Assembly: GCA_033558025.1 (NCBI GenBank)
Contig: JAUCEF010000007.1
Span: 5,084,001 to 5,148,000 of the forward strand
DNA length: 64,000 nucleotides
Source: Phytophthora sp. 'mugwort'
Lineage: Eukaryota; Oomycota; Peronosporomycetes; Peronosporales; Peronosporaceae
Direction of reading: 5' to 3'
How positions within the stretch are numbered: position 1 is the stretch's first letter; each line of letters starts with the position of its first letter. Position numbers and translations under genes: made by a program. Below are positions 54,200 through 64,000 of the stretch, one piece after another. The notes under the pieces are model-generated. The model was not told the DNA's origin and did no database searches. It saw only the letters and a list, made by a program, of their open reading frames with translations.

Positions 54200-56644
54200 C
54201 CGAGTTTAAATCCTTCGGCTCGTAGATGTCGTGGAGCTCAGCTGGCACAGCCGACTAGTCGACTGACGTTCGGACAAATTTGGTGAGTGCTGGGACAACT
54301 CGCAGCGCCCGACTTCGTGCACCTGTTTGCAGAGCTTGCAGAAACGACTGCAGAAATGTGCTGAGTGACCGTCACCCTCCACATGCGACACATGGTCCGT
54401 AGCATGGGCGCTCACGTGAGTCGTCTCGGCAATCCCGACGATCAGACCGTTGGCATTCACACGAGTCATCTCCGCGCTTAAAACGCTGGCGTTCACACGA
54501 GCCGTCTCGACGGTCAGACATGTTGACCGGTTGACTGGCTGCGGCCGAACGTTTACCATTCGAATCAGCTCGAAGAGCCGAGTTCTTGGAGCGGTCACTG
54601 ATTTCCCCGCATTGAGATAATCTTGGTCTGGGTCTGAATCTAATCGCCATAGTCACCGTAGTAGCTATCTTCGTCTGACGAGTCAGCAGATCGGGTTCGT
54701 CGACTCGGCTGTTGTTGGTCGACACCGCGGTAGAGATCGTCAACTATCGCATAGGCAAGTGCGACTCGGTGATCACGGCCCTCACCTCGGCGACTTCGGC
54801 GGTTACCTCTGCGGGATTCACGTGTGTCTTCTCGACGAGGTTCGCTCCGCCGACTTCCGTCTCCACGCCGAGTATTGGCACAGCTCCGAGTCTCTCGGGC
54901 TTTGCCTGACACCGGTAGGTCGTGTTGTTTCTTACGTTTTTCTCCCAGGATATGTCGGTTGATGATCTGCTCAACACGGTGGATGTCGGTTAGTTGAAGC
55001 GGGTATAACAGATCCACGATCTCGTTATCTCTCCAACGGAGCAAGAACTGCTCTACGTGTTCAGCCGCATCCGCACCGTCCTTCCCATACTGGTTCTTGG
55101 CGGTGCGTGTGTACCATTCAAACGGACGAGGAAGTCACCAATGGGTTCCTTCTAGTTACGTCTCGCCGAGTCATATCGTGTACGCGCCGACTGATCGAAT
55201 TGAGAGCAGTAATAATCCAGGAGTTGCTCGCTGAGTAGGCTCCACTTCTTCTGAGTCCGCCAGTCCAACTGGCGGTACCAGCTTTTGGCAGCTCGACCCA
55301 AGCAAAGCAAAAACGGCTCACACCGCGAGTTCTGCGGCATCCGGGTTCCTTCACCTCATAGATGGACCTCTTCAGCCACTGCAACGATGCATCCGAACGG
55401 AATCGCCTCCCATCGAACTCAGCCATCTTGTCCAGTGAGAAATGGGTTCTCAATATAAGATACAAGATACTGCGTGTCGTTTTGGTCGACCTCATCGTAG
55501 CTGAGTCGACGGAGTGGCTCCGTCACTGACGCCTCACAGTCGCCGGCGTAGCCGTCATAACTCGGCTTATGATTTTGTTCTTCATCTTCGTCCTCGGCTT
55601 CATCGTCAGTATCACGAAAGTAACCATAGCGACCCACCTGCTCCTTCGCCTGCTTCGGGGATTTCACCATGTGGGAGTCCTCGAAATACGGATTCCCATT
55701 GGTGGATCGGAACTTACGCGCTCGCTTAGTTCCGGCGTCTTTGAGAGCGGGACTTTGCTGGGTCATCAGCGAACTTAGCGATGCGCTTGGCGATCCTTGG
55801 CTGAGGTCCAGGGGCCTTCTCCAGGCCGAACCCTGCTCGCTGTCGGCGTTTCCTATAGGACAACTCCATACCCGCTCGGCGGAGATCCCATCCTGGTAGA
55901 ATAAGCTGCTTGGGCGGCCTTTGTAACGGTAGCCCATTGCCCACAGCAACAGTACCGTACTTTCCACAAATTGATTGATGCTGGTACTGTTCACCGGCTG
56001 AGCAAGTTCCGGGCCTAAAATCGGCCATTTTGCCTGGGGGCCATGGCCACGTGGTGCGAACATCATCCACATTGTCTGGGACCTATTCTCTTCGTCGAGT
56101 CGCGCCAGCACCTTGTTCGCAATCGGCGTGTCGGTGTTACGTGTCGCTCTTGGCACTAAGGTGGACGTTCCCCTTGTGCAACACCGGGATCTTCATTATC
56201 CACATCATCGTCGAGTCGCGCCAGCACCTTGTTCGCAATCGGCGTGTCGGTGTTACGTGTCGCTCTTGGCACTAAGGTGGACGTTCCCCTTGTGCAACAC
56301 CGGGATCTTCATTATCCACATCATCGTCGAGTTTAGCGGCGAGATTACGCTGGGGATTGGGCTCGGATTCCCCATCCGGCTCACTTGGAGCGACATCTCG
56401 TCGAGTTCCAATACAACTCAGCTGTCGTCTTCACATACTCGACTGCAGCCTTCACTTCATACTCTTCACCATTTCCTCCTTCATCCTCTTGGTCTTCAGT
56501 CGCGTCTTCTTCAAACCGGATGCTGCCGACGATTTCCGCTGTCGGGTCAGCGATCAGCTCACCAGCCGAGTTCGATCCTGCGAGGGGTGAGCCTACTCCC
56601 GTCGCTGATCTGGCTCCACTCGACGTCGACGATCCCTTGACCAT
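54200..56644 (-). pseudogene. Ty3/Gypsy gag (large element)
   Basis: Long gag. The start at 56644 opens an acidic N-terminal region, broken by an exact 116-bp duplication (56092-56323). The next frame (56156-55419) is charged (DDEAEDEDEEQ) and ends NPFLTGQDG. The retrotransposon-gag-like segment MAEFDGRRFRSDASLQWLKR, then LLCLGRAAKSWYRQLDW, lies at about 55434-55260. Arg/Asp-rich stretches follow. The zinc knuckle CVACGG...GHSAHFC, with a second Cys cluster CKLCKQVHEVGRC, is at about 54400-54310. The knuckle layout resembles the solo gag at 18.1 kb. The duplication is not a multiple of 3, so it alone disrupts translation. Confidence 0.8.
56092..56323. repeat. Exact 116-bp tandem duplication in Ty3 gag
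   Basis: Copies 56092-56207 and 56208-56323 are identical as far as I can read, and the first 9 bp (TCGTCGAGT) recur at 56324. The 9-bp repeat could have mediated slippage or unequal exchange. The length of 116 shifts the gag frame. Confidence 0.95.
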
Positions 56645-56702
56645 CTCGCTCAGTACTTGAAACTTGGTTAACTTGGCACCTATGAAACAAGCACACCCTG
56701 TT

Positions 56703-56719
56703 CCCGGGTCGCGACACCA
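56703..56719 (-). promoter_or_regulatory. Primer-binding site of the large Ty3 element
   Basis: On the - strand TGGTGTCGCGACCCGGG follows the probable 5' LTR by about 2 nt and precedes gag by about 60 nt. Its complement reads as a tRNA 3' end: T-stem CCGGG, acceptor strand TCGCGAC, discriminator A, then CCA. The tRNA species cannot be named from this alone; a tRNA opening with GTCGCGA is implied. Confidence 0.75.
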
Positions 56720-56721
56720 GT

Positions 56722-57109
56722 TGTGGTATTACAGCACACACAAATCCGTCAGATGTGGTTACTTAGGCAAGATTCCCAACAATAACCGAGCTAGGCGGCC
56801 CTTGTTGGACTGCGCTGGGTTGCCCCTAACAGTTCGGCCTTATATGACAGTGGCATCTCGCTTCCGCCGAGACCAAGTGCCCCCAAGCTAGTCAATAGAC
56901 AGAGGTCAGCTGAGCTGACTGCCTCTGGCTTAAATATCCCGTGTCCTCCGCTGAAGAGCGGACGACAGCGCGTTAGCGCTTTGACGCGTCAAGGCTTCTC
57001 GGCTAGAAGTGTTACGGTACCCGGGCTGTATGGTGTACAGGCCGGCGAGTTCGGCACGACTTGTTTCTTCGCGCTTGGCGAGACACGCCCTTCCCCGGGC
57101 CAACCCTGT

Positions 57110-57159
<50 letters not shown>

Positions 57160-57342
57160 CGCTACTAATCTACACCCTACCAGCTATGCCTCTCCGGTGT
57201 CGACGGTAATCATAATTTAGCCGGTGTAGGGACTTACTGGATAGTGTGTACTTGTTTTGGGCTTGAAAAGAGTTACTCTGTTAGTATTTATCTCCCGGGG
57301 ACCCCAAGGGTCTCTTCCTATTGCTAACTATGTTCCTACACA
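56722..57342 (-). repeat. Probable 5' LTR of the large Ty3 element
   Basis: Starts right beside the primer-binding site with TGTGGTA and can be closed at CTACACA (57342), giving a short inverted TGTG.../...CACA outline and a length of about 620 bp. It contains a near-palindrome (GTCAGCTGAGCTGAC) near 56906 and a (TA)n tract. The second LTR was not found, so the outer boundary is uncertain. Confidence 0.5.
57113..57157. repeat. (CT)n-(TA)n microsatellite
   Basis: A short CT tract followed by an uninterrupted TA tract of about 34 bp, inside the probable LTR. Confidence 0.95.
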
Positions 57343-57419
57343 AATGTCACGTTAAATGAAGTGCGGTCGGCTCTCAACCGACCCTTTCAAAGATCTTAAT
57401 GTAGCCTCCCAAACTCAAC

Positions 57420-57840
57420 GACCGGCTGGCTTCATCCAGTCGAACTCCGGTTTGATTTTCGTTTCAACCTTCAGATAGGTGTCGAAGCACTTGATCGCCA
57501 GCAGACCACCGTTGTAGCCAACTTTCTGCAATCAGGATAGATGTAAATTCAGAGTCGATGATAGGAATGATAGCGTTGACAGGATTCTCTCAGCTTCTTC
57601 GATGTTATCAATCTTGATTTGGGTCATAAATCGAGATCTTCGCATGCGGAAATCGAGGACTGCTCCACACCAATGAGGGATACACGACGATATTGACAGG
57701 GAAGAAACCCTACGACCTTCGTTCCCTTTGCTCAGAGGATTTTGCTTGGTATCGAATAATCGTTTGCGGTCGCCTTTCTCTTCAAAGACGGAGTCCTCAA
57801 CATGAATTTCAGTGACACCTCCAGTGCTAGAACGAATCAC
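57420..57840 (-). pseudogene. Unrecognised broken ORF with a conserved-looking C terminus
   Basis: The left end reads without breaks KVGYNGGLLAIKCFDTYLKV, then EFDWMKPAGR and a stop at about 57415. This is preceded by ATTGCAG, a possible splice acceptor. To the right the - strand frame 57840-57532 reads TEIHVEDSVFEEKGDRKRL, and shifted frames read VVGFLPCQYRRVSLIGVEQ. The tail looks like a true protein end, but I do not recognise the family. It is either a decayed gene or one with small introns. Confidence 0.35.
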
Positions 57841-57842
57841 AT

Positions 57843-59209
57843 TGTTCGCTTGGAATGCCGCTCGAAGTGCAGCAACACAGATACCCCGGTCGCTAAGGCA
57901 CTATGCACTAGCAAACATGGTGAAACCGTGAAACTGGTTGGGACCATGTTTAGAATAGTGTAGCGAGTTAGGACCGCGAGCGAAACGGGTTACGGCGTAT
58001 TTAGATGAGCTGGAGCAGCGAGTGCAACGGGTTGGGATAATTTGTAAAGAACTAAAACAGCGAGCGCAACGAATAATACACAGCCACGGAGTGCGAAATG
58101 GGATGGGATAGTGGTAGGAAACTGAAAGCGAGCTTGAACAGGCTTGTCAGAGAAGTCGTGCCAAAGTCGAGAAGAAGCGACAGCGTGAGGGATTACTCTT
58201 ACAGCGGTCGTTTTGAGCGGCAGCAAAGGGATATGTCAGATTTTGAATTTGAATCCACGCGTTCGAAAACATTACGATAGGGACGTAACCCCCTAAAAAC
58301 TCGAGCTAACCTGACGTGTTACCCAACACAAAAAAATGACAAACGATAAAATTCGCACTTGCCGCATGCAAACAACAAAACGCACTGTGTACGCACGCAC
58401 ATGCATGCATTAATATATGCACACACAAACCGACGGAAACGCTTACACGGGGCGCCGTAGCTCTCCAACTCGACATAAAATCCCCGTGCTTTCAGCTTGC
58501 TATTGACTCCTTATGGCTTTCAATGGGCGTCGGCGTGCTGCCAGCAAACGCGATGGAGCTTTTAGATGCACGCCACACCCCAGCACGCAAAATATCACCT
58601 AGCGGATCGATCGATTCCCAGCCCGACCCAATGATTTTACCGATGCCTCGTCCAGAATCGACTGCGCAACTACTTTGTTTGGAAATTCGTCGACATTATG
58701 GCTTGTCCACCGCGACCATTTGGAAGTTGGCGAAGGTGATAGCTCGCAAATCGATTGAAATCGATAGACCCAGCGTCGCTGCCTCGATTTGAGCGGCCTT
58801 GAGGCCGACGAACCGACGGCAATGGGACCTAACAGACCACGAAAGGAGTAGTATAGGGGTAGCGAGTTACACCACTACCGCCCGCAATGGGGGGGGTCGG
58901 CTAGTGTTATAGCTAGGATAATTCGGTTAAACAAGACAGAAGAGCACACCTATTAGAGGTCCCAAACGCCTCCATGTTTGTGTAGCTCTGACATCATGAG
59001 CTTCGACAGATTGTCATATTTAATGCCCACGTTGTCCATCGCACCACAAGTACAACTAATTAATATTGAAAATGCCGTGACATTCTTCATGTTGTGTTAT
59101 TCCGCTTGCACCGATCCGACATCAGTATACCGGTGAAACCAATCTCATCACATATCGTACTTAAGCGCACTCACTCAGCTTGCGTAACCGCAGCAGATAA
59201 GGCGATTAA
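57843..59209. other. Intergenic region upstream of the FHIP-like gene
   Basis: At 57950-58080 a degenerate repeat of the type GCGAGYGCAACGGGTT recurs three or more times. One + frame across it reads a Glu/Gln/Arg helix (YLDELEQRVQRVGIICKELKQRAQRI), which may be chance from the repeat. 58370-58440 is CA/TG-rich. The + frame 58523-58792 has no motif. No clear promoter element was found before 59210. Confidence 0.4.
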
Positions 59210-62128
59210 ATGAGCTGGCTGCGCTCGAAGCTGCGGCAGGTGGCCGCGCGCGCGTCGGACGCGTTGGCGCAGGCAGCAGACATGGTGGCACCCACGCTGT
59301 ACGAGTCGCGCGTGGACGAATTCCACCACCGCTGGACGACTGTGGCGCGTTTCCTCGAGTCGGTATTATCGCGCGATTTAGAGCCGGCGGAGCAGCGGCG
59401 GCTGCTGCTTGAGAGCCATACGCGCGACTCGCTGCTCAAGCTGGTGCTGCTAATCTACGAGGAGGAAAACAACTCGGACCGCTGGGAGATGGTCATGGCG
59501 CGTCCCAAGGCTGCAGCCGAGGACGCCGAGCCGCGGGCGCGCTCCCGCTCGTGTGCGCAGTCCCAGACGCCGCTGTCTCCACAGCAGCCAGAGCATGCGT
59601 CGCATGAGTGCCTCGAGTATCTACTGGAGAAGCAGATCATTCCACATCTATGCGAGGTGGGGCGACGAGACCAGCCCTGCGGTATCATGTCGCTCGCCAT
59701 GCAGTTCGTGGGCGCACTGCTCAGCCGCGTGAGTTATCCTATCCTACCCACACGCGAAGTGCACGTGAGTGTTGTGGCACTCATCCAGGCAGCTGCACGC
59801 AAGGAAGTGGAGGACCCCACGGTGCGCAAGTATCTCATCACGCTACTCAACATCCTCTGGAAGAAACTGCGTGGAGATCCTGTGCAGACCGAGTTTTTCT
59901 TCCTACATGCTGATAGGCTCATGATCCGCACGACTGACATGGCCTCCGATACTATTGGTAAGAACCGACTTCGATCAGCTAGTGACGATCCATTTCTGCA
60001 CCATCATAACCACCATACGCAGAGTGAAGTGCCCGAGTTGATTCTCTTTACAGGACTATTGCCACACATGTATGCAGTTGGAAAGATCGGTGAGAAATGT
60101 CGCGAGGCGCTGGTGATCGCTGCTGCGGTGCATGACAAGGCGCTGTGTCGCTTCGTGCTGCAGCTCACTCCGTTCTGTCATTACGCGGTTAATGGCGTGA
60201 TTTCCGCTTTTGACGCACTGCCAAAGACACTGACGACGTCACTTGCTGCAGTTGTTCATTCGTCGGATCACGATGCAAATATGGAGCTGGAGCTCAGTTT
60301 TCTGGCTGTCCGTTTACGCTTTTGCTGTACGCTCGCAATGGTGGCACGATACGAGTTGGAGGAGCTGGACGAAGTCACGGGGGAACTGCAGCGTCGCTCT
60401 ATTGCCGATGAACTACTGGACCAGTTTCGCACGCGATTCCTGGAAGGTCCGCTACTTGAAGGACTTTTGCACACCTCAGAGGCTGCAGCGTGTGCTGCCA
60501 CACTCTATGCGCGCATTATTTTGGAAGAACTCACAGCCTGCGGACGTGACACGCGTGCCAATCCGCTGCTTTTCATTTATTTACAATTTCTCCTTGAACG
60601 CACACCAGTTTCAACAAATCGAGCTGGCCTAGCGGAAGCTTGTACAGAAGAAGTAATGCCTCCTGCTGTCGAACATGACACACAAGTGGATGAGTCTTCT
60701 GCAGCACAACAGCTGCCATCGGAGTTGCTTCGTCACATGGACTCACTTTCAAGCTCCCTCTGTATCGCTACGATTGATTTGTTCACGAGCGTACTGGAGC
60801 TCCAGGATGAATACGCGGACAGTGTATTGCTAGGCGCAGTCAAGAAACCGCAGAGCAATACTGAGAGCGGAAGCGAGTCCAGTCCGCGACGGCCCCCAAC
60901 GTCTTCTCTGCAGAGTCCGAATGCGCCTGTTAATGGTGCGATCTGGTTCGCGTCACGGTTTCCTGATTCCTCGGTGGCGTCTAATGTTCATCTGTGGAAT
61001 ATCCGCGCTTTTGCGGGAGTCGAGGATGTTGCTGAAGAGATCCCGGCAGCTGACGACCAAGAGGACCAGGTGCTGTCGCTGCTTTCTTACATCGCTGACG
61101 CCGAGTACGCAGCTTGTCAGCGTGGACCCGAAGAGCTGGATGACTCTGACGAAGATGATACCGACTTTCAAGAAGAGGCAGCGGTATTTCCGACAGCAGA
61201 AGCTGCAGCATCGGAAGGCGTTGGAAGCTTTTCTCCACCTCCTGCCCGAAATGCTGCAGAGGAGGCATCTCCATCAAGAGGATCGTCCAGTCGGACTGCT
61301 GCTACTCGCAATTCAATGAAGCCACTGCGCGAGGTGTATTTAAGCATCAGTCTGCCTTCGTTTTCGCCTGCCGAGCCGGCTGGTCTTCGACAGCGATCGC
61401 ACTCGCAGTTTCTCCAATGGTTAACTGTCGGAAGCAACGATGGAGGTCTGCCGCTCTTTTTGCGGATTGTTCTGAGTCGCGTGGAGAGACTATTGGAAAA
61501 CTCCTTCCAGGAGAATTTGGCACTATCAGGTCTGATCTATGCTCTAGCTCAGAAGACGCGGTGTTCAGCAGAAGTGTTTGACCTGGACGAGGTTCTGCCA
61601 GCGAGCCAGAGTCTACGCAGTATCCTTGAGGAGGTTTACGCTGATGCGCTGCGTCGCTTGAATCGACTGCCCAACGGCGCGGCACAGCTGCAAGAACTAC
61701 GCAAGAAGCTCGTGGACGAGGACAACGATGCAGCATTGAACGACCACGAGGCGGAGACGCGGCTGCTATGTGGCTATGTGGTTCTTGACGAGATTCTAAA
61801 AGAACTTTGCTCGCTTCTGTTTGCTCGTGAGCGTGTCAAAACTCTTCCTCTCAAGCCAGAGGGGTATTATTTGGAGCCAAAACGCGCCGGATCCATGTCA
61901 CCTTCTACCGAGATGCAGCGCCAGCGAGGGCTCTCGAGCGAAACGCTATTTTCCGATGAGGGCTCTCAGGTTGATACGGCTTCGCCCCGTAAACAGGGGA
62001 GTATCGGGAAAGAATTCGAGGCGCTGCTAGCCGAAGCTCAGTCCAGCATGGACGATCTGCTTATTGGACCTGGTGGAGACGCAGTGGCTACTGCATTAGA
62101 AGCGGAACTGGAGACGCAGATTGTATAG
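59210..62128 (+). CDS. FHIP/RAI16-like protein (FTS and Hook-interacting family)
   Basis: Intact, intronless 972-residue protein, as long as animal FHIP1 proteins. In animals FHIPs join FTS and Hook proteins to link endosomes to dynein for transport along microtubules; the same role here is inferred. The helical N terminus (MSWLRSKLRQVAARASDAL) and the core are family-like. The best-matching stretch is at residues about 273-340 (PELILFTGLLPHMYAVG, IGEKCREAL, HYAVNGVISAFDALP), preceded by a helix RKYLITLLNILWKKL. Acidic and Ser-rich linkers follow (about 635-720; DSDEDDTDFQEE), then a helical C-terminal block (about 740-890) and a Ser/acidic tail. The ATG is preceded in frame by an immediate TAA, which fixes the start limit. 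The next gene starts 188 bp downstream. Base composition is host-like, unlike the transposons. Confidence 0.85.
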   Translation: MSWLRSKLRQVAARASDALAQAADMVAPTLYESRVDEFHHRWTTVARFLESVLSRDLEPAEQRRLLLESHTRDSLLKLVLLIYEEENNSDRWEMVMARPKAAAEDAEPRARSRSCAQSQTPLSPQQPEHASHECLEYLLEKQIIPHLCEVGRRDQPCGIMSLAMQFVGALLSRVSYPILPTREVHVSVVALIQAAARKEVEDPTVRKYLITLLNILWKKLRGDPVQTEFFFLHADRLMIRTTDMASDTIGKNRLRSASDDPFLHHHNHHTQSEVPELILFTGLLPHMYAVGKIGEKCREALVIAAAVHDKALCRFVLQLTPFCHYAVNGVISAFDALPKTLTTSLAAVVHSSDHDANMELELSFLAVRLRFCCTLAMVARYELEELDEVTGELQRRSIADELLDQFRTRFLEGPLLEGLLHTSEAAACAATLYARIILEELTACGRDTRANPLLFIYLQFLLERTPVSTNRAGLAEACTEEVMPPAVEHDTQVDESSAAQQLPSELLRHMDSLSSSLCIATIDLFTSVLELQDEYADSVLLGAVKKPQSNTESGSESSPRRPPTSSLQSPNAPVNGAIWFASRFPDSSVASNVHLWNIRAFAGVEDVAEEIPAADDQEDQVLSLLSYIADAEYAACQRGPEELDDSDEDDTDFQEEAAVFPTAEAAASEGVGSFSPPPARNAAEEASPSRGSSSRTAATRNSMKPLREVYLSISLPSFSPAEPAGLRQRSHSQFLQWLTVGSNDGGLPLFLRIVLSRVERLLENSFQENLALSGLIYALAQKTRCSAEVFDLDEVLPASQSLRSILEEVYADALRRLNRLPNGAAQLQELRKKLVDEDNDAALNDHEAETRLLCGYVVLDEILKELCSLLFARERVKTLPLKPEGYYLEPKRAGSMSPSTEMQRQRGLSSETLFSDEGSQVDTASPRKQGSIGKEFEALLAEAQSSMDDLLIGPGGDAVATALEAELETQIV

Positions 62129-62316
62129 AATCGATGACAAGAAAGCAAGACCCCACCATTGTCAGATAGTGTGAAGTATGACCACTGATCCTATGGAAAA
62201 AAATAAATAAAACCGAGTTCGAGTGGATGGGAGTGTGTGGAATTGCAGTTGTGTTCTCGTTGACCGACGCGCTGTGGACTGAACACGACCGAAGCGTCGC
62301 TTAAACAGGAGACGCC
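62129..62316. other. Short intergenic region, FHIP-like 3' end and IQ gene 5' end
   Basis: 188 bp between two same-strand genes. An A-rich AAAAATAAATAAAA stretch at 62200-62213 may serve the polyadenylation of the FHIP-like transcript. No promoter motif is clear. Confidence 0.5.
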
Positions 62317-64000
62317 ATGCGCCCGACCAAGCGGTCGTTGGGATTGCCCCCACTTTCGGGTGACAATGTGTCGGAACGAAAGCCTCCGAGACTGAATCAG
62401 CTACTGCCTGCAGTAGACATGGCTACAATTTGCTCTCGTAGTTTACCCAAAGTCTATCCTCGACTACAGACGCTCACAGAACTCACCAGTACCTACGTTC
62501 GTGATTTGCACTTTGGAAACTTCGTCACTCGCAGTGAACTACGATGGCAGAATTTCATTGGACAAGATTCACCAAATTCTGCAAGAGATCGGAGTTTAAA
62601 TGCCATGACACAATCGGCGGCGCTAGTGATTCAGTGTATATGGAGACGGTATGCCGCAATGACACTGCGAGAGCATCTTAAAAAACAGATTTGGCAGCGA
62701 CAGATTGACACTGCGGCAAGAATTACCCAACATTCCTCCTGCTTGACGCAGGCTCTGCAGGTAAAGATAATTTCCGAAAAAAATCGTCTTCAGGCTGTAG
62801 CTTCTGTCGTCCCGATACGCGGATTTTACTTGGACGCCCCTGCGCGTTTACTGTCGTGGTGGATGGAATTTACATGCGCTCAAGTTGTTGCCAAACGGAT
62901 TCTACGACACTCTCCCGTCTCTATGAGAGCGATAGAGGCTCCTGTGAAGCGAACTCGACGGAAATTGATGGAATTGTGGCGATATGTGGTCCCCCTGGCT
63001 GTGCTGGTGCTTCAATGTTGTGTTCGAGGGTTTCTGGCAAGACAAACAGTAGGGAAACGAAAACTCGAGCGACTTAAAACGGAAGCTGCTTTAAGGTTAC
63101 AGAGATTTATTCGAGTCTACTATGCCCAGCATATCGCTAAGAGACTTCGTCGAAGCTGTGCAGCAATCCGAATCCAGTGTCTTTGGCGTTGTTATGATGC
63201 ACGAAAATGCTTACAACAGCGACGTATGACCTGGATAGCCACAAGTGTGTGCACCCTATTACTACGGCAAGCAGTGAAGCAAGCAAGTGACAAGCTGCGC
63301 GTTCAATCCGCACGGATAATCCAGAAACATTATCGTGGATGTCGCGCCCGTGCGCAGTTCCGGGAAGTGTTAAGCCGACATCAAGAACAAAAGTGGCGGA
63401 AGAATCCCAGTAAAGGCTTTGACTTGTTCGAGCTCAAGAGATATGATCAAGCCGCATTGTTTTTGGAAATTTGTTTCCGACAGGGGATTTTTACAGAAGA
63501 AGCAAAGCCCACAGTTCCACCTGTACAAAACAACCAAAATCTAGTAAGAAGCACGAGCAGGTCGAGAATGTCTTTCAGTTTCAGTACAGCACCAACCAAA
63601 TTTGGGACCGATTGGATTCTTCAGCACGATAATTTCTATAACAACGAGGAATATTATTCAAATAGTGACGCTATGAGTCTCGCTGGACGACTTCATTTCT
63701 GGCAAGCATATGCGATCAGCCACTTCAGAGTTTTCGAAGCTACCGGAAATGTATTTAATTTGAATCAAGCACGCGTTGGCTGGGAAAGTTACCTGCAAGT
63801 GGACGCAGTGGCAAAAACTTGGACAAGCTTTCAAGCAATTGGGGGTTCTTTGTTTGAGCTACGATTCCGATCTCAATATGAGCTCGCGCGGTGCATCTTC
63901 TGGAGTGGTAAACATAGCGAAAAGGACAAGGCTTTAAGTATCTCGCTTAGTCTTTTAAAGGAACTGTCCACTTGTTCAAGGGATGTACTCAGCTCACTAT
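62317..64000 (+). CDS. IQ-motif protein, N-terminal 561 residues, open at window end
   Basis: ATG at 62317 opens a frame without stops to the last base (561 codons). Five IQ-like calmodulin-binding motifs can be read: residues about 103-116 (VIQCIWRRYAA), 229-244 (VLQCCVRGFLARQ), 257-270 (RLQRFIRVYYAQ), 284-297 (RIQCLWRCYDARK) and 332-345 (IIQKHYRGCRARAQF). Between them lie basic helices. After residue 365 a non-IQ region begins (GFDLFELKRYDQAALFLEICF), rich in aromatic residues, without a recognised fold. No myosin motor is visible, and a motor would lie N-terminal to the IQs, so it is not a standard myosin. It could be a cytoskeletal or flagellar scaffold. No intron is needed. It follows the FHIP-like gene by 188 bp on the same strand, but co-regulation is only a guess. 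Confidence 0.85.
   Translation, partial: MRPTKRSLGLPPLSGDNVSERKPPRLNQLLPAVDMATICSRSLPKVYPRLQTLTELTSTYVRDLHFGNFVTRSELRWQNFIGQDSPNSARDRSLNAMTQSAALVIQCIWRRYAAMTLREHLKKQIWQRQIDTAARITQHSSCLTQALQVKIISEKNRLQAVASVVPIRGFYLDAPARLLSWWMEFTCAQVVAKRILRHSPVSMRAIEAPVKRTRRKLMELWRYVVPLAVLVLQCCVRGFLARQTVGKRKLERLKTEAALRLQRFIRVYYAQHIAKRLRRSCAAIRIQCLWRCYDARKCLQQRRMTWIATSVCTLLLRQAVKQASDKLRVQSARIIQKHYRGCRARAQFREVLSRHQEQKWRKNPSKGFDLFELKRYDQAALFLEICFRQGIFTEEAKPTVPPVQNNQNLVRSTSRSRMSFSFSTAPTKFGTDWILQHDNFYNNEEYYSNSDAMSLAGRLHFWQAYAISHFRVFEATGNVFNLNQARVGWESYLQVDAVAKTWTSFQAIGGSLFELRFRSQYELARCIFWSGKHSEKDKALSISLSLLKELSTCSRDVLSSL

Noticed and set aside
56113..56640. 175-codon + ORF
   Set aside because: Created by the 116-bp tandem duplication, which reads two frames of the same DNA; antisense to gag.
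58000..58280. Coiled-coil-like + frame
   Set aside because: Overlaps a degenerate nucleotide repeat that alone can produce the Glu/Gln/Arg pattern; no start or domain.
61347..61736. - strand ORFs inside the FHIP-like gene
   Set aside because: Antisense shadows of a 972-residue intact frame.
1..64000. Bacterial or host-plant contamination
   Set aside because: The elicitin, oomycete-type transposons and continuous nesting argue for one oomycete contig.

Overview
The window looks like a gene-poor, transposon-dense stretch of an oomycete genome, most likely a Phytophthora-like member of the Peronosporales. The main reasons are a GPI-anchored elicitin-like gene (a family known from Phytophthora, Pythium and relatives), compact intronless host genes about 200 bp apart at the right end, and old Ty3/Gypsy, Mutator-like (MULE), hAT, pogo and Polinton/Maverick remnants. 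This is inferred from protein families read by eye; no search was run. I saw no rRNA, complete tRNA or CRISPR array.

Layout. 1-3186 (-): Ty3 pol remnant running off the left edge, head-to-head with 3165-4980 (+), a gag-protease remnant. 5.0-5.8 kb: LTR-like noncoding. 5.8-8.2 kb (-): decayed MULE carrying a SWIM finger and a Ulp1-like protease. 8508-8762: pogo-type MITE candidate. 9829-10602 (+): elicitin-like gene. 11.56-17.5 kb (-): Polinton copy A (integrase with chromodomain, family-B DNA polymerase, two accessory ORFs). 18.1-18.7 kb (-): gag fragment. 19.1-19.7 kb (+): second Ulp1 remnant. 20.4-28.9 kb (+): Polinton copy B, inverted relative to A and split by a 1.74-kb pogo transposon with visible terminal repeats. 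29.0-36.05 kb: three Ty3 pieces. 39.5-40.8 kb (+): broken helicase-associated-repeat gene. 41.6-42.2 kb: hAT end, which truncates a short-chain dehydrogenase pseudogene (42.2-43.0 kb, -). 43.17-45.0 kb: MULE with 67-bp terminal inverted repeats. 45.4-48.6 kb (+): long Ser/Pro-rich frames convergent with a large Ty3 element (48.7-57.3 kb, -) that retains a primer-binding site and a probable 5' LTR. 59210-62128 (+): intact FHIP/RAI16-like gene. 62317 to the window end (+): intact IQ-motif gene, open at the edge.

How it fits together. The genes that look functional are the elicitin, the FHIP-like gene and the IQ-motif gene. Everything between them is mobile DNA in successive layers: pogo inside Polinton B, hAT against the SDR, and adjoining Ty3 pieces in both orientations. 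The two Polinton copies are divergent relatives. Reading one against the other shows which stops and shifts are private to each copy, and reveals a shared, unusual polymerase layout: a GIY-YIG-like N terminus, a C2H2-like finger, an exonuclease, an embedded endonuclease-VII-like treble clef, then the palm. That layout, the possible capsid module of copy B, and the convergent Ser/Pro-rich ORF are the best leads for something undescribed.
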